Assembly: GCF_000758545.1 (NCBI RefSeq) | Contig: NZ_CP009279.1 | Location: forward strand, 1,364,001 to 1,428,000 | Length of the DNA stretch: 64,000 nucleotides | Direction: 5' to 3' | Source: Paenibacillus sp. FSL H7-0737 | GTDB taxonomy: Bacteria; Bacillota; Bacilli; Paenibacillales; Paenibacillaceae | Part shown: piece after piece, positions 27,436-35,914 of the stretch | How positions within the stretch are numbered: the first letter of the stretch is position 1 | How the letters are laid out: the number at the start of each line of letters is the position of its first letter | Notes under the pieces: generated by a model | Seen by the model: only the letters and a program-made list of their open reading frames with translations | Told to the model about the DNA's origin: nothing | Database searches by the model: none | Position numbers and translations under genes: made by a program

Positions 27436-28395
27436 GTGACAATCGCTTTAGTACTGCTTGCGGCTTATATAATTGATCGGATCGTAGGTGATCCGCGTAG
27501 CTTGCCCCATCCCGTAATCGGTATGGGCAAAGCAATCACGGCTCTGGAGCGGGCGATCCGTCGTTTATGGTCCCACCCGCAAAGCCTGCGCAGAGCAGGG
27601 GTGTTACTTCCGCTATGTGTGGCGGGTGGTGCTTGGGCACTGACAGCCATTCTGCTATGGCTGCTGTCATATATCTCACCGTGGCTCGTCTGGATAGCCG
27701 AGGCTTGGTTGATTTCAACCACGATTGCCTCCAAGGGACTGAAGGATGCAGGAATGGCAGTGTACGTGGAATTGCAGAAGGGCGATATCCCTGCTGCCCG
27801 CAAGGCGTTGGGGATGATCGTGGGGCGTGATACGACTTCGCTAGATTCCCCGGAAATTGTGCGCGGCACGGTAGAGACTGTAGCAGAGAATATCGTCGAT
27901 GCGATTATTTCTCCATTGTTCTATGCGCTCATCGGTGGTGCGCCGCTTGCTATGGCTTATAGAGCAGTAAATACACTCGATTCCATGGTGGGATATAAGA
28001 ATGATAAATACCGAGATGTCGGCTGGGCATCCGCTCGGCTTGATGATGTTGCCAACTTCATTCCAGCACGGATTACGGCATTGCTCTTGGCACTGTGTGC
28101 ATGGCTGCTTCGTCTGGATTGGCGCAATTGTTTGCAAATGGTGAAGAGGGATGCGCGTCTCCATCCAAGCCCAAATAGCGGCTATCCAGAATCCGCTGTT
28201 GCGGGCGCACTTGGTATCCGTCTCGGAGGAGAGAACGTCTATCATGGTGTCGCTTCTTTCCGAGCCTATATGGGTGATCCGGTACGAGCGATGGAGCCGG
28301 ACGATATTATTCAGACCTCGCGGATGATGATGCTCTCCTCTTCAATTTTTGTAGGCTTATGCGCGGTTGTGGCATGGATATGGATCGGGGGCTAA
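27436..28395 (+). CDS. cbiB: Adenosylcobinamide-phosphate synthase CbiB
   Basis: 319 residues, an integral membrane enzyme that joins adenosylcobyric acid to aminopropanol phosphate. The family start IIDRIVGDPRSLPHPVIGMGK, the RDTTSLD region and the motif GYKNDKYRDVGWASARLDDVANFIPARITA are present, as is HPSPNSGYPESAVAGALG. The start is GTG after AGAGGTGATC. Its stop codon overlaps the ATG of the next gene by one base. Confidence 0.93.
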   Translation: MTIALVLLAAYIIDRIVGDPRSLPHPVIGMGKAITALERAIRRLWSHPQSLRRAGVLLPLCVAGGAWALTAILLWLLSYISPWLVWIAEAWLISTTIASKGLKDAGMAVYVELQKGDIPAARKALGMIVGRDTTSLDSPEIVRGTVETVAENIVDAIISPLFYALIGGAPLAMAYRAVNTLDSMVGYKNDKYRDVGWASARLDDVANFIPARITALLLALCAWLLRLDWRNCLQMVKRDARLHPSPNSGYPESAVAGALGIRLGGENVYHGVASFRAYMGDPVRAMEPDDIIQTSRMMMLSSSIFVGLCAVVAWIWIGG

Positions 28396-29060
28396 TGCTA
28401 GACATGGCGTTTCCTTCAATAGAGCTAGAATTAGTACTTGTCCGCCACGGGCAAACTCAGTGGAATGCTGAGCATCGTTACTTAGGACATTCGGATCTCC
28501 CGTTGCTATCTAGTGCAGTAGAGCAGCTATCTCAGCTTAAGCAGCAGTCTGAAGTATCGAATGATTTTTGGTGTGTATTTTGCAGCGATTTGCTTAGATG
28601 TCGGGAGACTCTAGCTTACATTTCTCCTTCTTTAGAGAAGGTGGCTGTCTACGATCCGCGTCTACGCGAAATAAATTTTGGAGCTTTCGAAGGCTGTACT
28701 TATGAGGAATTGAAGGATAACTCACTGTATAGAAGGTGGATTGATAATCCTTCCACAATTACACCACCGGATGGTGAAACATGGGCGCAGTTTGACGAAC
28801 GGTTGCGTAGCTTCCTGTCAGATCTGGGGCGAGGGGCTGAGGATACATTTGTGCAGGCTGCAATTAGTGAAAAAAAGGCTGAGGTAATAACAAACAGGGT
28901 ATTGGTAGTCACACATGGTGGTGTTATTCGGAATTTCCTTGCACAGTTAATTCCTGGTGTCACATTCTACAGCGCAGTTGCACCTTCTCCTGGAACAGCA
29001 ATGGTACTCAGGCTATTTTGGCAGAACGGGCAATGGTCGGCAGATATTTCGGGAAATTGA
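28395..29060 (+). CDS. cobC: Histidine phosphatase, probable alpha-ribazole phosphatase
   Basis: 221 residues of the phosphoglycerate mutase-like superfamily: LVRHGQTQWN with the catalytic His, CSDLLRCRETL, the acid-base region LREINFGAFEGCTYEEL and the second His in VVTHGGVIRNFL. The position directly after cbiB supports alpha-ribazole-5'-phosphate phosphatase, the last step of nucleotide loop assembly. The start is the ATG overlapping the cbiB stop, preceded by a GGGGG run. Confidence 0.82.
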   Translation: MLDMAFPSIELELVLVRHGQTQWNAEHRYLGHSDLPLLSSAVEQLSQLKQQSEVSNDFWCVFCSDLLRCRETLAYISPSLEKVAVYDPRLREINFGAFEGCTYEELKDNSLYRRWIDNPSTITPPDGETWAQFDERLRSFLSDLGRGAEDTFVQAAISEKKAEVITNRVLVVTHGGVIRNFLAQLIPGVTFYSAVAPSPGTAMVLRLFWQNGQWSADISGN

Positions 29061-29075
29061 TGAGAAAATCAAATG

Positions 29076-29123
29076 AAAAAAAGGGTTCCACATATTAGGT
29101 ATACCTAATATGTGGAACCCTTT
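29076..29123. terminator. Perfect 38-base palindromic terminator after cobC
   Basis: GGGTTCCACATATTAGGTA and its exact complement meet without a spacer (29083-29120), flanked by A7 and T3. It ends the first cobalamin block and may also end the convergent cat transcript. Confidence 0.85.
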
Positions 29124-29166
29124 ATGTTTAAACTATCGTTGGCCCTCAGCAGAATAAAGTGGATAA

Positions 29167-29826
29167 TTAGATGTTAGGTAACCATTCCTTATAGGTATCT
29201 GCACGTGATTGCAATTCATTATACAGCATGCTGGCATGGTAACCGTCGCACACGGCATGGTGGAATTGCCCCGATATTGGTAATAGTATTTTTTTGTCTT
29301 GATGAAAATATTTTCCTATAGTAAAGATGGGAAGCAGGAAGGTTCCCTCGTTATACACGTTCAGGTTAAAGCTCGTGAAGCTGACCCACGGAATACTAGA
29401 AATAGGGAAGGTGTTCGGTGGTTCGTTTGCTTTAGCGATAAATTGTTTCACGCTTCCGTACATTTTCATATCATCCAGATAACGGTTATAGAAATCATTA
29501 AACTTTTCACCGTACGAAGTCCAGATGCTTGAAAAAGTCTTATCATCATCATGGAAAATTGTAAAACTAGGTGACAAGCTATCCCAATAACCTAATCTAC
29601 CTTCAGAATCAAAGCATGTGCGGAATTCACTATGACGGTTCACCACCGTAGTTATCATGTGGATTAGTGCTGGGTACAGCTTAATTCCCTTATGCTTAAG
29701 CTCTGATAGTAGAAGGGTGATATCAATATTTGCGGTCATGCTATAGGTGCATCTGACATTGTTTAAATAATGTTCAAAATAGGGTTTTCTACTCCAGTTA
29801 TCAATGACAATCGGGTTAAAAATCAT
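29167..29826 (-). CDS. cat: Chloramphenicol acetyltransferase (type A, CatA)
   Basis: 219 residues, the exact size class of trimeric CatA enzymes. The active-site motif HHAVCDGYH (catalytic His190) and the CoA/chloramphenicol pocket word FTSFNLNVYN are intact; the N-terminal RKPYFEHY is typical. It acetylates chloramphenicol in the cytoplasm and confers resistance. AGGAGG lies 8 bases before the ATG but is buried in a perfect hairpin preceded by a short leader reading frame, so expression is expected to be drug-inducible. The gene lies inside the cobalamin region, opposite to its neighbours. Confidence 0.95.
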   Translation of the reverse strand: MIFNPIVIDNWSRKPYFEHYLNNVRCTYSMTANIDITLLLSELKHKGIKLYPALIHMITTVVNRHSEFRTCFDSEGRLGYWDSLSPSFTIFHDDDKTFSSIWTSYGEKFNDFYNRYLDDMKMYGSVKQFIAKANEPPNTFPISSIPWVSFTSFNLNVYNEGTFLLPIFTIGKYFHQDKKILLPISGQFHHAVCDGYHASMLYNELQSRADTYKEWLPNI

Positions 29827-29833
29827 TTATTAT

Positions 29834-29872
29834 GACCTCCTAAAATTATTTCATTTTTCATTTTAGGAGGTC
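29834..29872 (-). promoter_or_regulatory. Translation attenuator hairpin of cat
   Basis: GACCTCCTAAAAT (29834-29846 on +) pairs perfectly over 13 bp with ATTTTAGGAGGTC (29860-29872), loop 13 bases. In the mRNA the cat ribosome binding site lies in the 3' arm and is masked. The last three codons of the leader reading frame form the 5' arm. A ribosome stalled in the leader would open the stem, as in cat-86 and pC194 cat. Confidence 0.85.
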
Positions 29873-29892
29873 TGCTGGACTGATTTCACCAT
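29863..29892 (-). CDS. Nine-codon cat leader peptide
   Basis: ATG...TAA encodes M-V-K-S-V-Q-Q-T-S, with AAGGA a few bases upstream. It resembles in size and start (MVK...) the leader peptides of inducible cat genes, where chloramphenicol stalls the ribosome near codons 5-6. The stop codon lies inside the 5' arm of the attenuator stem. Confidence 0.8.
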   Translation of the reverse strand: MVKSVQQTS

Positions 29893-29993
29893 ATCCTTAT
29901 CACAATCCTTTGAGAAAGTATTTTGTAACGATGAGTATACCATCATCATCGCCGTAATTAAACTAGATCAAGTGGAAGGAAGATGCATTTATA

Positions 29994-30530
29994 ATGCTGA
30001 GTGAAAAGTTGGTTATTGAAAAATTGCTTCAGCAAAAGCGTACGAGTGTTGCTTCCATCGTAGTAATGATGTGCGGTGTAGCGGGGTCGGGTAAAACAAC
30101 CTTTGCTAAAAAGCTGGAGAAAGAGGGATTCGCCAGACTTTCGATAGATGAAGATATTTGGGCCACGCACGGACGTTTCGGGGTGGATTATCCAGAGCAG
30201 AATTATGAGTCCTATAAAGAAGAGTCGGAGATAAAGCTGCGGGGGGAGCTGGTGAATCTGCTTCAGGCAAAACATCATGTTGTCATCGATTTCAGCTTCT
30301 GGCAACGTCAGAGACGGAACGATTACAAGCAACTTATTGAGAGTTATGGTGGCGTGTGGGAACTGATTCACTTAAAAATTCAGCCAGATGAATTGCGTCA
30401 GAGACTGCTTATCCGGAGTGAACGTTTTGACGCTAATGCCGCATTTCCGATTACTGAGGACATACTAACCCGGTTTTTAAATGGTTTTGAGATCCCTGCT
30501 GGAGAAGGGGAGCTTGTGATCGAAGCATAG
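29994..30530 (+). CDS. P-loop kinase-like ATPase (AAA_33/zeta-toxin-like fold)
   Basis: 178 residues. Walker A reads MMCGVAGSGKTTFAKKL, followed by RLSIDEDIW and a Walker B-like VVIDFSFWQRQRRNDYKQLI. This is the family of small uncharacterised kinases related to chloramphenicol phosphotransferase and polynucleotide kinase. No antitoxin-like partner is present. It starts divergently from cat with 100 bases between, and a possible antibiotic-modifying role is only a guess. The ribosome binding site is distant (GGAAGGAAG, about 15 bases). Confidence 0.65.
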   Translation: MLSEKLVIEKLLQQKRTSVASIVVMMCGVAGSGKTTFAKKLEKEGFARLSIDEDIWATHGRFGVDYPEQNYESYKEESEIKLRGELVNLLQAKHHVVIDFSFWQRQRRNDYKQLIESYGGVWELIHLKIQPDELRQRLLIRSERFDANAAFPITEDILTRFLNGFEIPAGEGELVIEA

Positions 30531-30565
30531 ATCTATAACTTGATTTTTTGGGCATTTGTCCCCTC

Positions 30566-30613
30566 AAAGAACCACAGCCGGATTAAAATCCCATGGCTGT
30601 GGTTCTTTTTTTA
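30566..30613 (+). terminator. Rho-independent terminator after the P-loop kinase
   Basis: AAGAACCACAGCC / GGCTGTGGTTCTT stem followed by a T-run. Confidence 0.88.
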
Positions 30614-30655
30614 AGCGAGTGATTGTGCCATGATAGTCATGGGGGCGATTGAGAG

Positions 30656-32107
30656 ATGTTTAAGGATTTTAAGCTCATAGCCGGACGGCCGGTGTATATA
30701 CAAATTAAAGACTATATGAAGCACTTAATCATAAAAGGCGGTCTGCAAGGCAATCAAAAGCTGCCCTCCACACGAGAACTCAGCACATTGCTTAAGGTTA
30801 GCCGCAACTCCGTAATCTCTGCTTATGCAGAGCTTGAGGATGATGGATTTGCGTATGCCGTGCAGGGTCAGGGAAGTTATGTGGCACCTACACCTCCCGG
30901 CAGTGAAACAATCTCTTCCTGGACGATGGACTGGAAGACGCGTATCAATGATCATGCGCGGCTGGCGGAGGATCTGGATATCATGAAGCGCGGCATACGA
31001 GCGGAGAAGGGGACGATCTCCTTCACGAGCATCGCACCTGATGAGAGTCTTTTTGATCTAGATAATGTGAAACGCTCCTTTATGGATCGTATGTCGGTGG
31101 AAGGCAACGTCTTACTAAATTATGGATATGCCAAAGGGTATAAGCCTTTAATAGACTATTTGAAGCAGTACATGGAGCACAAAGGCGTTGAAATGAAAGG
31201 CAAGGATATATTGATCACCAATGGCTTTACAGAGGGATTCGATATTGTATTGTCAGCACTTAGCAAAAAGAATGGTTCGGTCATCTGTGAGAATCCAACG
31301 CATCATACGGCGATCAAAAATCTGAAGCTGAATGGCTTTGAGATCACCGGGATTCCTATGGAGCGTGATGGGATTGATCTGGTTGAGCTGGAGAAGGCAT
31401 TGCAGGAGCAAGCTTTTGACTGTGCCTACTTTGTCCCTTCTTATCATAATCCGACCGGCATTGTAATGTCTCCCGAGAAAAGACAGAGGCTAATGAAGCT
31501 GATGAACCGGTACCAAATACCAGTGATCGAGGATGGTTTTAACGAGGAGTTACGCTATTCGGGCTCACATGTGGCTCCACTTATCGCAGCAGCAGGGAGC
31601 GGCAACAGCGTGATCTATCTAGGTAGCTTCTCAAAGGTATTATTTCCGGGACTACGCGTAGGCTGGGTGCTGGCAGATCAGGAGCTGATCTATTCTCTCG
31701 AAAGCGTCAAGCGCGCACGTACCATTCATACCTCGACGTTGGATCAATCCATTTTGTATCAGTACTTATTAGGTGGCCATTTAGAGAAGTATTTGAAAAA
31801 AGCCAGAGCGGAATATAAACGAAAATATGAATTAACCCTGCAATGCTGTAAGGAGTTTATTCCTTATACGGCGTTATCAGGGGATGGCGGATTGCATCTT
31901 TTTGTAACCTTCGCGGAGGGCTTTAATACAAGGACGCTGCTGGCGGCCTGCCATGAACAAGGGGTTATTTTTACAGCAGGAGATATATTCTTCACAGACG
32001 GTAAAGGTCAAAATACGATACGGATCGGTTTCTCCAGAGTGACGGATGAGGATATCCGCAAGGGGATCGAGATTATTGGCAGAACAGCACGACAACTAAT
32101 GGGATAA
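30656..32107 (+). CDS. MocR/GabR-type regulator (GntR HTH fused to aminotransferase domain)
   Basis: 483 residues. The N-terminal GntR winged helix (about 10-80) contains GRPVYIQIKDYMKHLIIKGG, KLPSTRELSTLLKVSRNSV and YAELEDDGF. The C-terminal fold-type I aminotransferase domain (about 120-480) has the PLP lysine in GSFSKVLFPGLRVGW. Such regulators sense PLP plus an amino acid. It lies 4-13 bases upstream of ddl; a MocR member, DdlR of Brevibacillus, is known to control ddl, so D-alanine or its dipeptide is a reasonable effector (inference). Confidence 0.88.
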   Translation: MFKDFKLIAGRPVYIQIKDYMKHLIIKGGLQGNQKLPSTRELSTLLKVSRNSVISAYAELEDDGFAYAVQGQGSYVAPTPPGSETISSWTMDWKTRINDHARLAEDLDIMKRGIRAEKGTISFTSIAPDESLFDLDNVKRSFMDRMSVEGNVLLNYGYAKGYKPLIDYLKQYMEHKGVEMKGKDILITNGFTEGFDIVLSALSKKNGSVICENPTHHTAIKNLKLNGFEITGIPMERDGIDLVELEKALQEQAFDCAYFVPSYHNPTGIVMSPEKRQRLMKLMNRYQIPVIEDGFNEELRYSGSHVAPLIAAAGSGNSVIYLGSFSKVLFPGLRVGWVLADQELIYSLESVKRARTIHTSTLDQSILYQYLLGGHLEKYLKKARAEYKRKYELTLQCCKEFIPYTALSGDGGLHLFVTFAEGFNTRTLLAACHEQGVIFTAGDIFFTDGKGQNTIRIGFSRVTDEDIRKGIEIIGRTARQLMG

Positions 32108-32120
32108 AGAGGTGCTTGAG

Positions 32121-33059
32121 ATGAAGATGAAGGTAGGCGTAATTATGGGCGGGGTGTCCTCAGAGTATGAGGTATCCATGAATAGCGGTAGAGAGATTTT
32201 GAAGAATCTAGATCCCAATAAATATGAGGTTGCTCCAATAGTGATTACCAAGCGTGAAGAGCTTATTGAGCAGGCAAAAGGAATCGATATCGCGCTGCTT
32301 GCGCTCCACGGAGCTTACGGAGAGGACGGTACGGTTCAGGGGACGCTGGAGACGATGGGGATTCCTTATACGGGTAGTGGCGTTTTGTCTAGCAGCATTT
32401 GTATGGATAAAGATCTTTCCAAAAAGCTTATGCGCTGCTCAGGCGTCAATACGGCGGATTGGCTGTGCTGGGATAGTATGAAGGATTATTCTCAAGAAGC
32501 CGTAGAGCGGATTGGATATCCTGTTATGGTGAAGCCATGTGCAGGCGGTTCGAGTATCGGTATGGAAAAGGTGAGCAGTAGCGAGGAGCTGTTGAGCGCA
32601 GTAGAGAAGGCTTTTGCTTGTGATCAGTCGATTCTGATCGAGAGCTACATTCAAGGCCAGGAAATCACTTGCTCTATTCTAAATGGAGAGATGCTGCCCG
32701 TTTTGGGAATCACCTCGGCGCATGCGGAGTGGTTCGATTACAGTGCGAAATACGAAGATGGCGGGGCAGACGAACGAGTCATTGATCTACCAGCTGAGGT
32801 GTATGAGCGAGTACGTGATGCAGCCTTAACTTGCTACAAAGCACTAAAATGCAGCGTGTACGCAAGGGTGGATATGCTCATTAAGGATGGTATTCCATAT
32901 GTGCTGGAGGTGAACACATTACCGGGCATGACGAAGGCGAGTCTTTTACCAAAAAGCGCGCAAGCGGCAGGTTACAGCTTCAGCGGACTGCTGGACGAGA
33001 TCATTTCCCTTTCCCTAACAGAAAAGAGTCCGAAAGAAGAGGTGCTCAGTCATGCATAA
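32121..33059 (+). CDS. ddl: D-alanine--D-alanine ligase
   Basis: 312 residues, ATP-grasp. Substrate residues are seen in SSEYEVSMNSG, ALHGAYGEDGTVQG, VKPCAGGSSIGM, the omega loop FDYSAKYEDGG with Lys210-Tyr211, and LEVNTLPGMTKASLLPK. The Lys-Tyr pair is that of D-Ala-D-Ala ligases rather than the Lys-Phe of D-Ala-D-Lac ligases. It makes the terminal dipeptide of peptidoglycan. I start at the ATG after AAAGAGGTG. It overlaps the next gene by eight bases. Given its dedicated regulator, it may be a second, regulated copy. Confidence 0.9.
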   Translation: MKMKVGVIMGGVSSEYEVSMNSGREILKNLDPNKYEVAPIVITKREELIEQAKGIDIALLALHGAYGEDGTVQGTLETMGIPYTGSGVLSSSICMDKDLSKKLMRCSGVNTADWLCWDSMKDYSQEAVERIGYPVMVKPCAGGSSIGMEKVSSSEELLSAVEKAFACDQSILIESYIQGQEITCSILNGEMLPVLGITSAHAEWFDYSAKYEDGGADERVIDLPAEVYERVRDAALTCYKALKCSVYARVDMLIKDGIPYVLEVNTLPGMTKASLLPKSAQAAGYSFSGLLDEIISLSLTEKSPKEEVLSHA

Positions 33060-34215
33060 TGAATGGATTACTCCGCGTGTACGGGAGATTGCTCCCTCGG
33101 GGATTCGGGCTTTTTTTGACCTAAGTACAGGGAATCAGGATATTATATCGCTTGGTGTAGGCGAGCCTGATTTCGTTACACCGGAGCATGTAAGAGCTGC
33201 CTGTATTCGTGCTTTGAATAATGGGGAGACGATGTATACACCAAATTCCGGCTTGTTGGAGCTTAGAGAAGAGATCGCCTCTTATCTGCACACAAGCTTC
33301 AATCTCCGCTATGAGCCAACAAACGAGATTATGGTTACAGTGGGAAGCAGTGAAGCCGTGGATTTGGCTCTGCGGGCCTTTATTACACCCGGGGATGAGA
33401 TTATCGTCCCTTCTCCGAGCTATATTGCGTATTCGCCGATTACTCATTTGAACGGTGGGATTACGGTAGAGGTTGAATCTTCAGCCGAGCAGGGTTTTAA
33501 ACTTACTCCTGAAGCGTTGCGGCAGGTGATTACCCCGCGTTCCAAGATTCTTATGGTGAATTTTCCGACTAATCCTACAGGAGCAGTAATGACTTACGAG
33601 GATTGGCTACCCATTGCACAGATTGTAAAAGAGAATAACTTACTTGTCATTTCAGATGAAATCTATGCCGAGCTAACCTATGATAGTCAGCATGTAAGTA
33701 TTGCCTCTCTTCCTGGGATGTTGGAACGAACGATTGTCATTAGTGGCTTCTCCAAAGCCTTTGCGATGACTGGCTGGAGAGTAGGCTATGCTTGTGGTGA
33801 TCAGGAATTAATTGCTGCGATGCTCAAAATCCATCAGTACACTGCGATGTGTGCTCCGATACTAGGTCAAATCGCTGCCATTGAATCACTGCGGAACGGT
33901 ATGGAGCATAAGGACCACATGAAACGATGCTTTGATGAGCGAAGAAAGCTGCTGGTTAGTGGATTTCGATCTATTGGTTTACCGTGCCACGAGCCGGAGG
34001 GTGCATTTTATGTCTTTCCTTCCATCGCTAATACCGGAATGAAGTCAGAAGTTTTCGCTTTGCAGCTGCTCAAGGAGGTTGGTGTTGCTGCGGTTCCGGG
34101 GCATGTGTTTGGAGCGGGTGGAGAAGGGTATATTCGCTGCTCTTATGCAGCATCCCTACAAAAATTGACGGAAGCGCTGGAGAGAATCGAAGGATTTATG
34201 AAAGTGAAGTTGTAA
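33052..34215 (+). CDS. PLP aminotransferase, class I (PatA/YugH-like)
   Basis: 387 residues. The family start SGIRAFFDLSTGNQDIISLGVGEPDF, NFPTNPTG, SDEIYAELTYD (Asp202) and the PLP site SGFSKAFAMTGWRVGY (Lys235) are intact. The closest recalled relatives are B. subtilis PatA (N-acetyl-LL-diaminopimelate aminotransferase) and YugH. Overlap with ddl suggests supply of a cell-wall amino acid, such as diaminopimelate or D-Ala-related metabolism (inference). GAAGAGGTG precedes the ATG. Confidence 0.85.
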   Translation: MHNEWITPRVREIAPSGIRAFFDLSTGNQDIISLGVGEPDFVTPEHVRAACIRALNNGETMYTPNSGLLELREEIASYLHTSFNLRYEPTNEIMVTVGSSEAVDLALRAFITPGDEIIVPSPSYIAYSPITHLNGGITVEVESSAEQGFKLTPEALRQVITPRSKILMVNFPTNPTGAVMTYEDWLPIAQIVKENNLLVISDEIYAELTYDSQHVSIASLPGMLERTIVISGFSKAFAMTGWRVGYACGDQELIAAMLKIHQYTAMCAPILGQIAAIESLRNGMEHKDHMKRCFDERRKLLVSGFRSIGLPCHEPEGAFYVFPSIANTGMKSEVFALQLLKEVGVAAVPGHVFGAGGEGYIRCSYAASLQKLTEALERIEGFMKVKL

Positions 34216-34225
34216 TTCTAGTGGT

Positions 34226-34252
34226 CCCCATCTATCATAGATGGGGGCTTTT
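34226..34252 (+). terminator. Rho-independent terminator after the aminotransferase gene
   Basis: CCCCATCTA-TCA-TAGATGGGG followed by a T-rich tract. Confidence 0.88.
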
Positions 34253-34307
34253 ATGTGTAGATAAGATAGAATAGGTTATACGGATATCTTTAATTGGAGG
34301 TTAAAAT

Positions 34308-35369
34308 ATGATTTCATCTATTCAAGAAGTAATTAAACGAATCACACCAGCGGATGAACAGTCTTTCCTAAAGGCGGAGCACCGCTTGAACATTCTAACT
34401 AAACCACCGGGCAGCCTGGGACAATTGGAGACGCTGGCCGTTAAGCTCGCCGGAATTTCGGGTACGGAGCAGCCTAGTTTCACCAAACGAACGGTAGTTG
34501 TTATGGCTGCCGATCACGGTGTATGCTGCGAGGGAGTTAGCGCGTTTCCACAGGAAGTCACAATGCAGATGGCCTATAATTTTCTCAGCGGAGGAGCGGC
34601 TGTGAATGTACTGGCACGCCAAGCTGGGGCTGAGGTAAAGTTCGTAGATATCGGTGTTAACGGCGACCTTAGTCATGAGGATCTGATTGATTGTAAAGTG
34701 CGCCGAGGAACGGATAATATAGCCGTGGGACCTGCGATGAGTCGTGAAGAAGCGATGAATGCTGTGCTTGTAGGTATAAGAATCGCACAAGAAGCGATTG
34801 AGAACGGGACAGAGATTTTTATTACAGGTGAAATGGGCATAGGGAATACAACGGCTAGCGCAGCTATTCTGTGTGCTCTAAAAGGAATACCACCTGAAGT
34901 AGCCGTTGGAAGAGGAACGGGAATTGATGATGAACGTTTACTACATAAGATTGCAGTTGTGGAACGCGCTTTAAAGGTGAATCAGCCGAATCCGGCAGAT
35001 CCGCTGGATGTATTGTCCAAAGTAGGGGGACTGGAAATCGCCGGTTTGACGGGTCTGATTCTTGGCGCAGCTGCTGCCAGGGTACCTGTCATTTTGGATG
35101 GTTTTATTTCGGGTGCGGCAGCTCTTGTGGCGAAGGCGCTTGCGCCAGAATCCATTGCTTATATGATAGGCTCCCATCTATCTGGAGAACAAGGACATAA
35201 GCTGATGCTGGAGCGGCTTGGGCTTGAACCGTTGTTTAACCTGGGTCTTCGTTTGGGTGAAGGAACTGGAGGCGTATTGTCCCTTCATTTAATTGAGGCG
35301 ATATGCCGCATTTTGAGCGAAATGGCCACCTTTGAAAGTGCAGGCATCTCTGGAGCTGGGAAACAATGA
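34308..35369 (+). CDS. cobT: Nicotinate-nucleotide--dimethylbenzimidazole phosphoribosyltransferase
   Basis: 353 residues. It activates the lower-ligand base as alpha-ribazole phosphate. Motifs: RLNILTKPPGSLGQLETLA, VVMAADHGVCCEGVSAFPQEVT, GEMGIGNTTASAA, VGRGTGIDDE and the catalytic glutamate in LRLGEGTGG (Glu318). GGAGG lies 10 bases before the ATG. It opens the second cobalamin block and overlaps cobU by four bases. Confidence 0.95.
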   Translation: MISSIQEVIKRITPADEQSFLKAEHRLNILTKPPGSLGQLETLAVKLAGISGTEQPSFTKRTVVVMAADHGVCCEGVSAFPQEVTMQMAYNFLSGGAAVNVLARQAGAEVKFVDIGVNGDLSHEDLIDCKVRRGTDNIAVGPAMSREEAMNAVLVGIRIAQEAIENGTEIFITGEMGIGNTTASAAILCALKGIPPEVAVGRGTGIDDERLLHKIAVVERALKVNQPNPADPLDVLSKVGGLEIAGLTGLILGAAAARVPVILDGFISGAAALVAKALAPESIAYMIGSHLSGEQGHKLMLERLGLEPLFNLGLRLGEGTGGVLSLHLIEAICRILSEMATFESAGISGAGKQ

Positions 35370-35914
35370 GTATTCTTGTAACGGGAGGGGCGCGTAGCGG
35401 GAAAAGTGGTTTTGCAGAAAAACTGATGTCGTCACTGGCAGATCAGGCCTTCTATGTTGCAACCGGACAAGCGTTTGATGATGAAATGAATGAACGGATT
35501 GCACTGCATCAGCAACAGCGCTCGCAAAGCGGATATGCTTGGGAGACGTTAGAGGAGCCTTATGATTTGCCAGATCTTCTTAAGCGTTTATCTGGTGAAA
35601 AGGCGGTTCTCGTAGATTGTCTAACGTTGTGGTTATCGAATGTACTGCTAGCCATGGAAGGATTTACGGATAGGCAAGAGTTGATTGAGAGCGAGATTAC
35701 AAGACTTGAAGACAGTGTACACACATTTCAAGGAAACCTCATTTTGGTCACTAATGAGGTTGGAGATGGTATTGTTCCGGAGTATGCGCTTGGCCGATTG
35801 TACCGTGATCTGGCAGGACGTATGAACGCGCTGCTTGCTCGGCAATGCGAGCAGGTTTTTTTAGTGACTGCGGGCATTCCAATTGAACTCAAGAGCAGGG
35901 AGTATCGTTTATGA
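35366..35914 (+). CDS. cobU: Adenosylcobinamide kinase/guanylyltransferase CobU
   Basis: 182 residues. The P-loop GGARSGKS is at residues 7-14, the guanylylated histidine is probably His48 in ERIALHQQQR, and LVDCLTLWLSN plus LVTNEVGDGIVPEYALGRLYRDLAG are typical. It phosphorylates adenosylcobinamide and converts it to adenosyl-GDP-cobinamide. It is translationally coupled to cobT and cobS by ATGA overlaps. Confidence 0.95.
   Translation: MSILVTGGARSGKSGFAEKLMSSLADQAFYVATGQAFDDEMNERIALHQQQRSQSGYAWETLEEPYDLPDLLKRLSGEKAVLVDCLTLWLSNVLLAMEGFTDRQELIESEITRLEDSVHTFQGNLILVTNEVGDGIVPEYALGRLYRDLAGRMNALLARQCEQVFLVTAGIPIELKSREYRL

Noticed and set aside
32700..32760. D-Ala-D-Lac specificity of the Ddl (vancomycin-resistance type)
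   Set aside because: The omega loop has Lys-Tyr (FDYSAKY), typical of D-Ala-D-Ala ligases. The D-lactate type normally has Lys-Phe. The Phe in FDY is at a different position.
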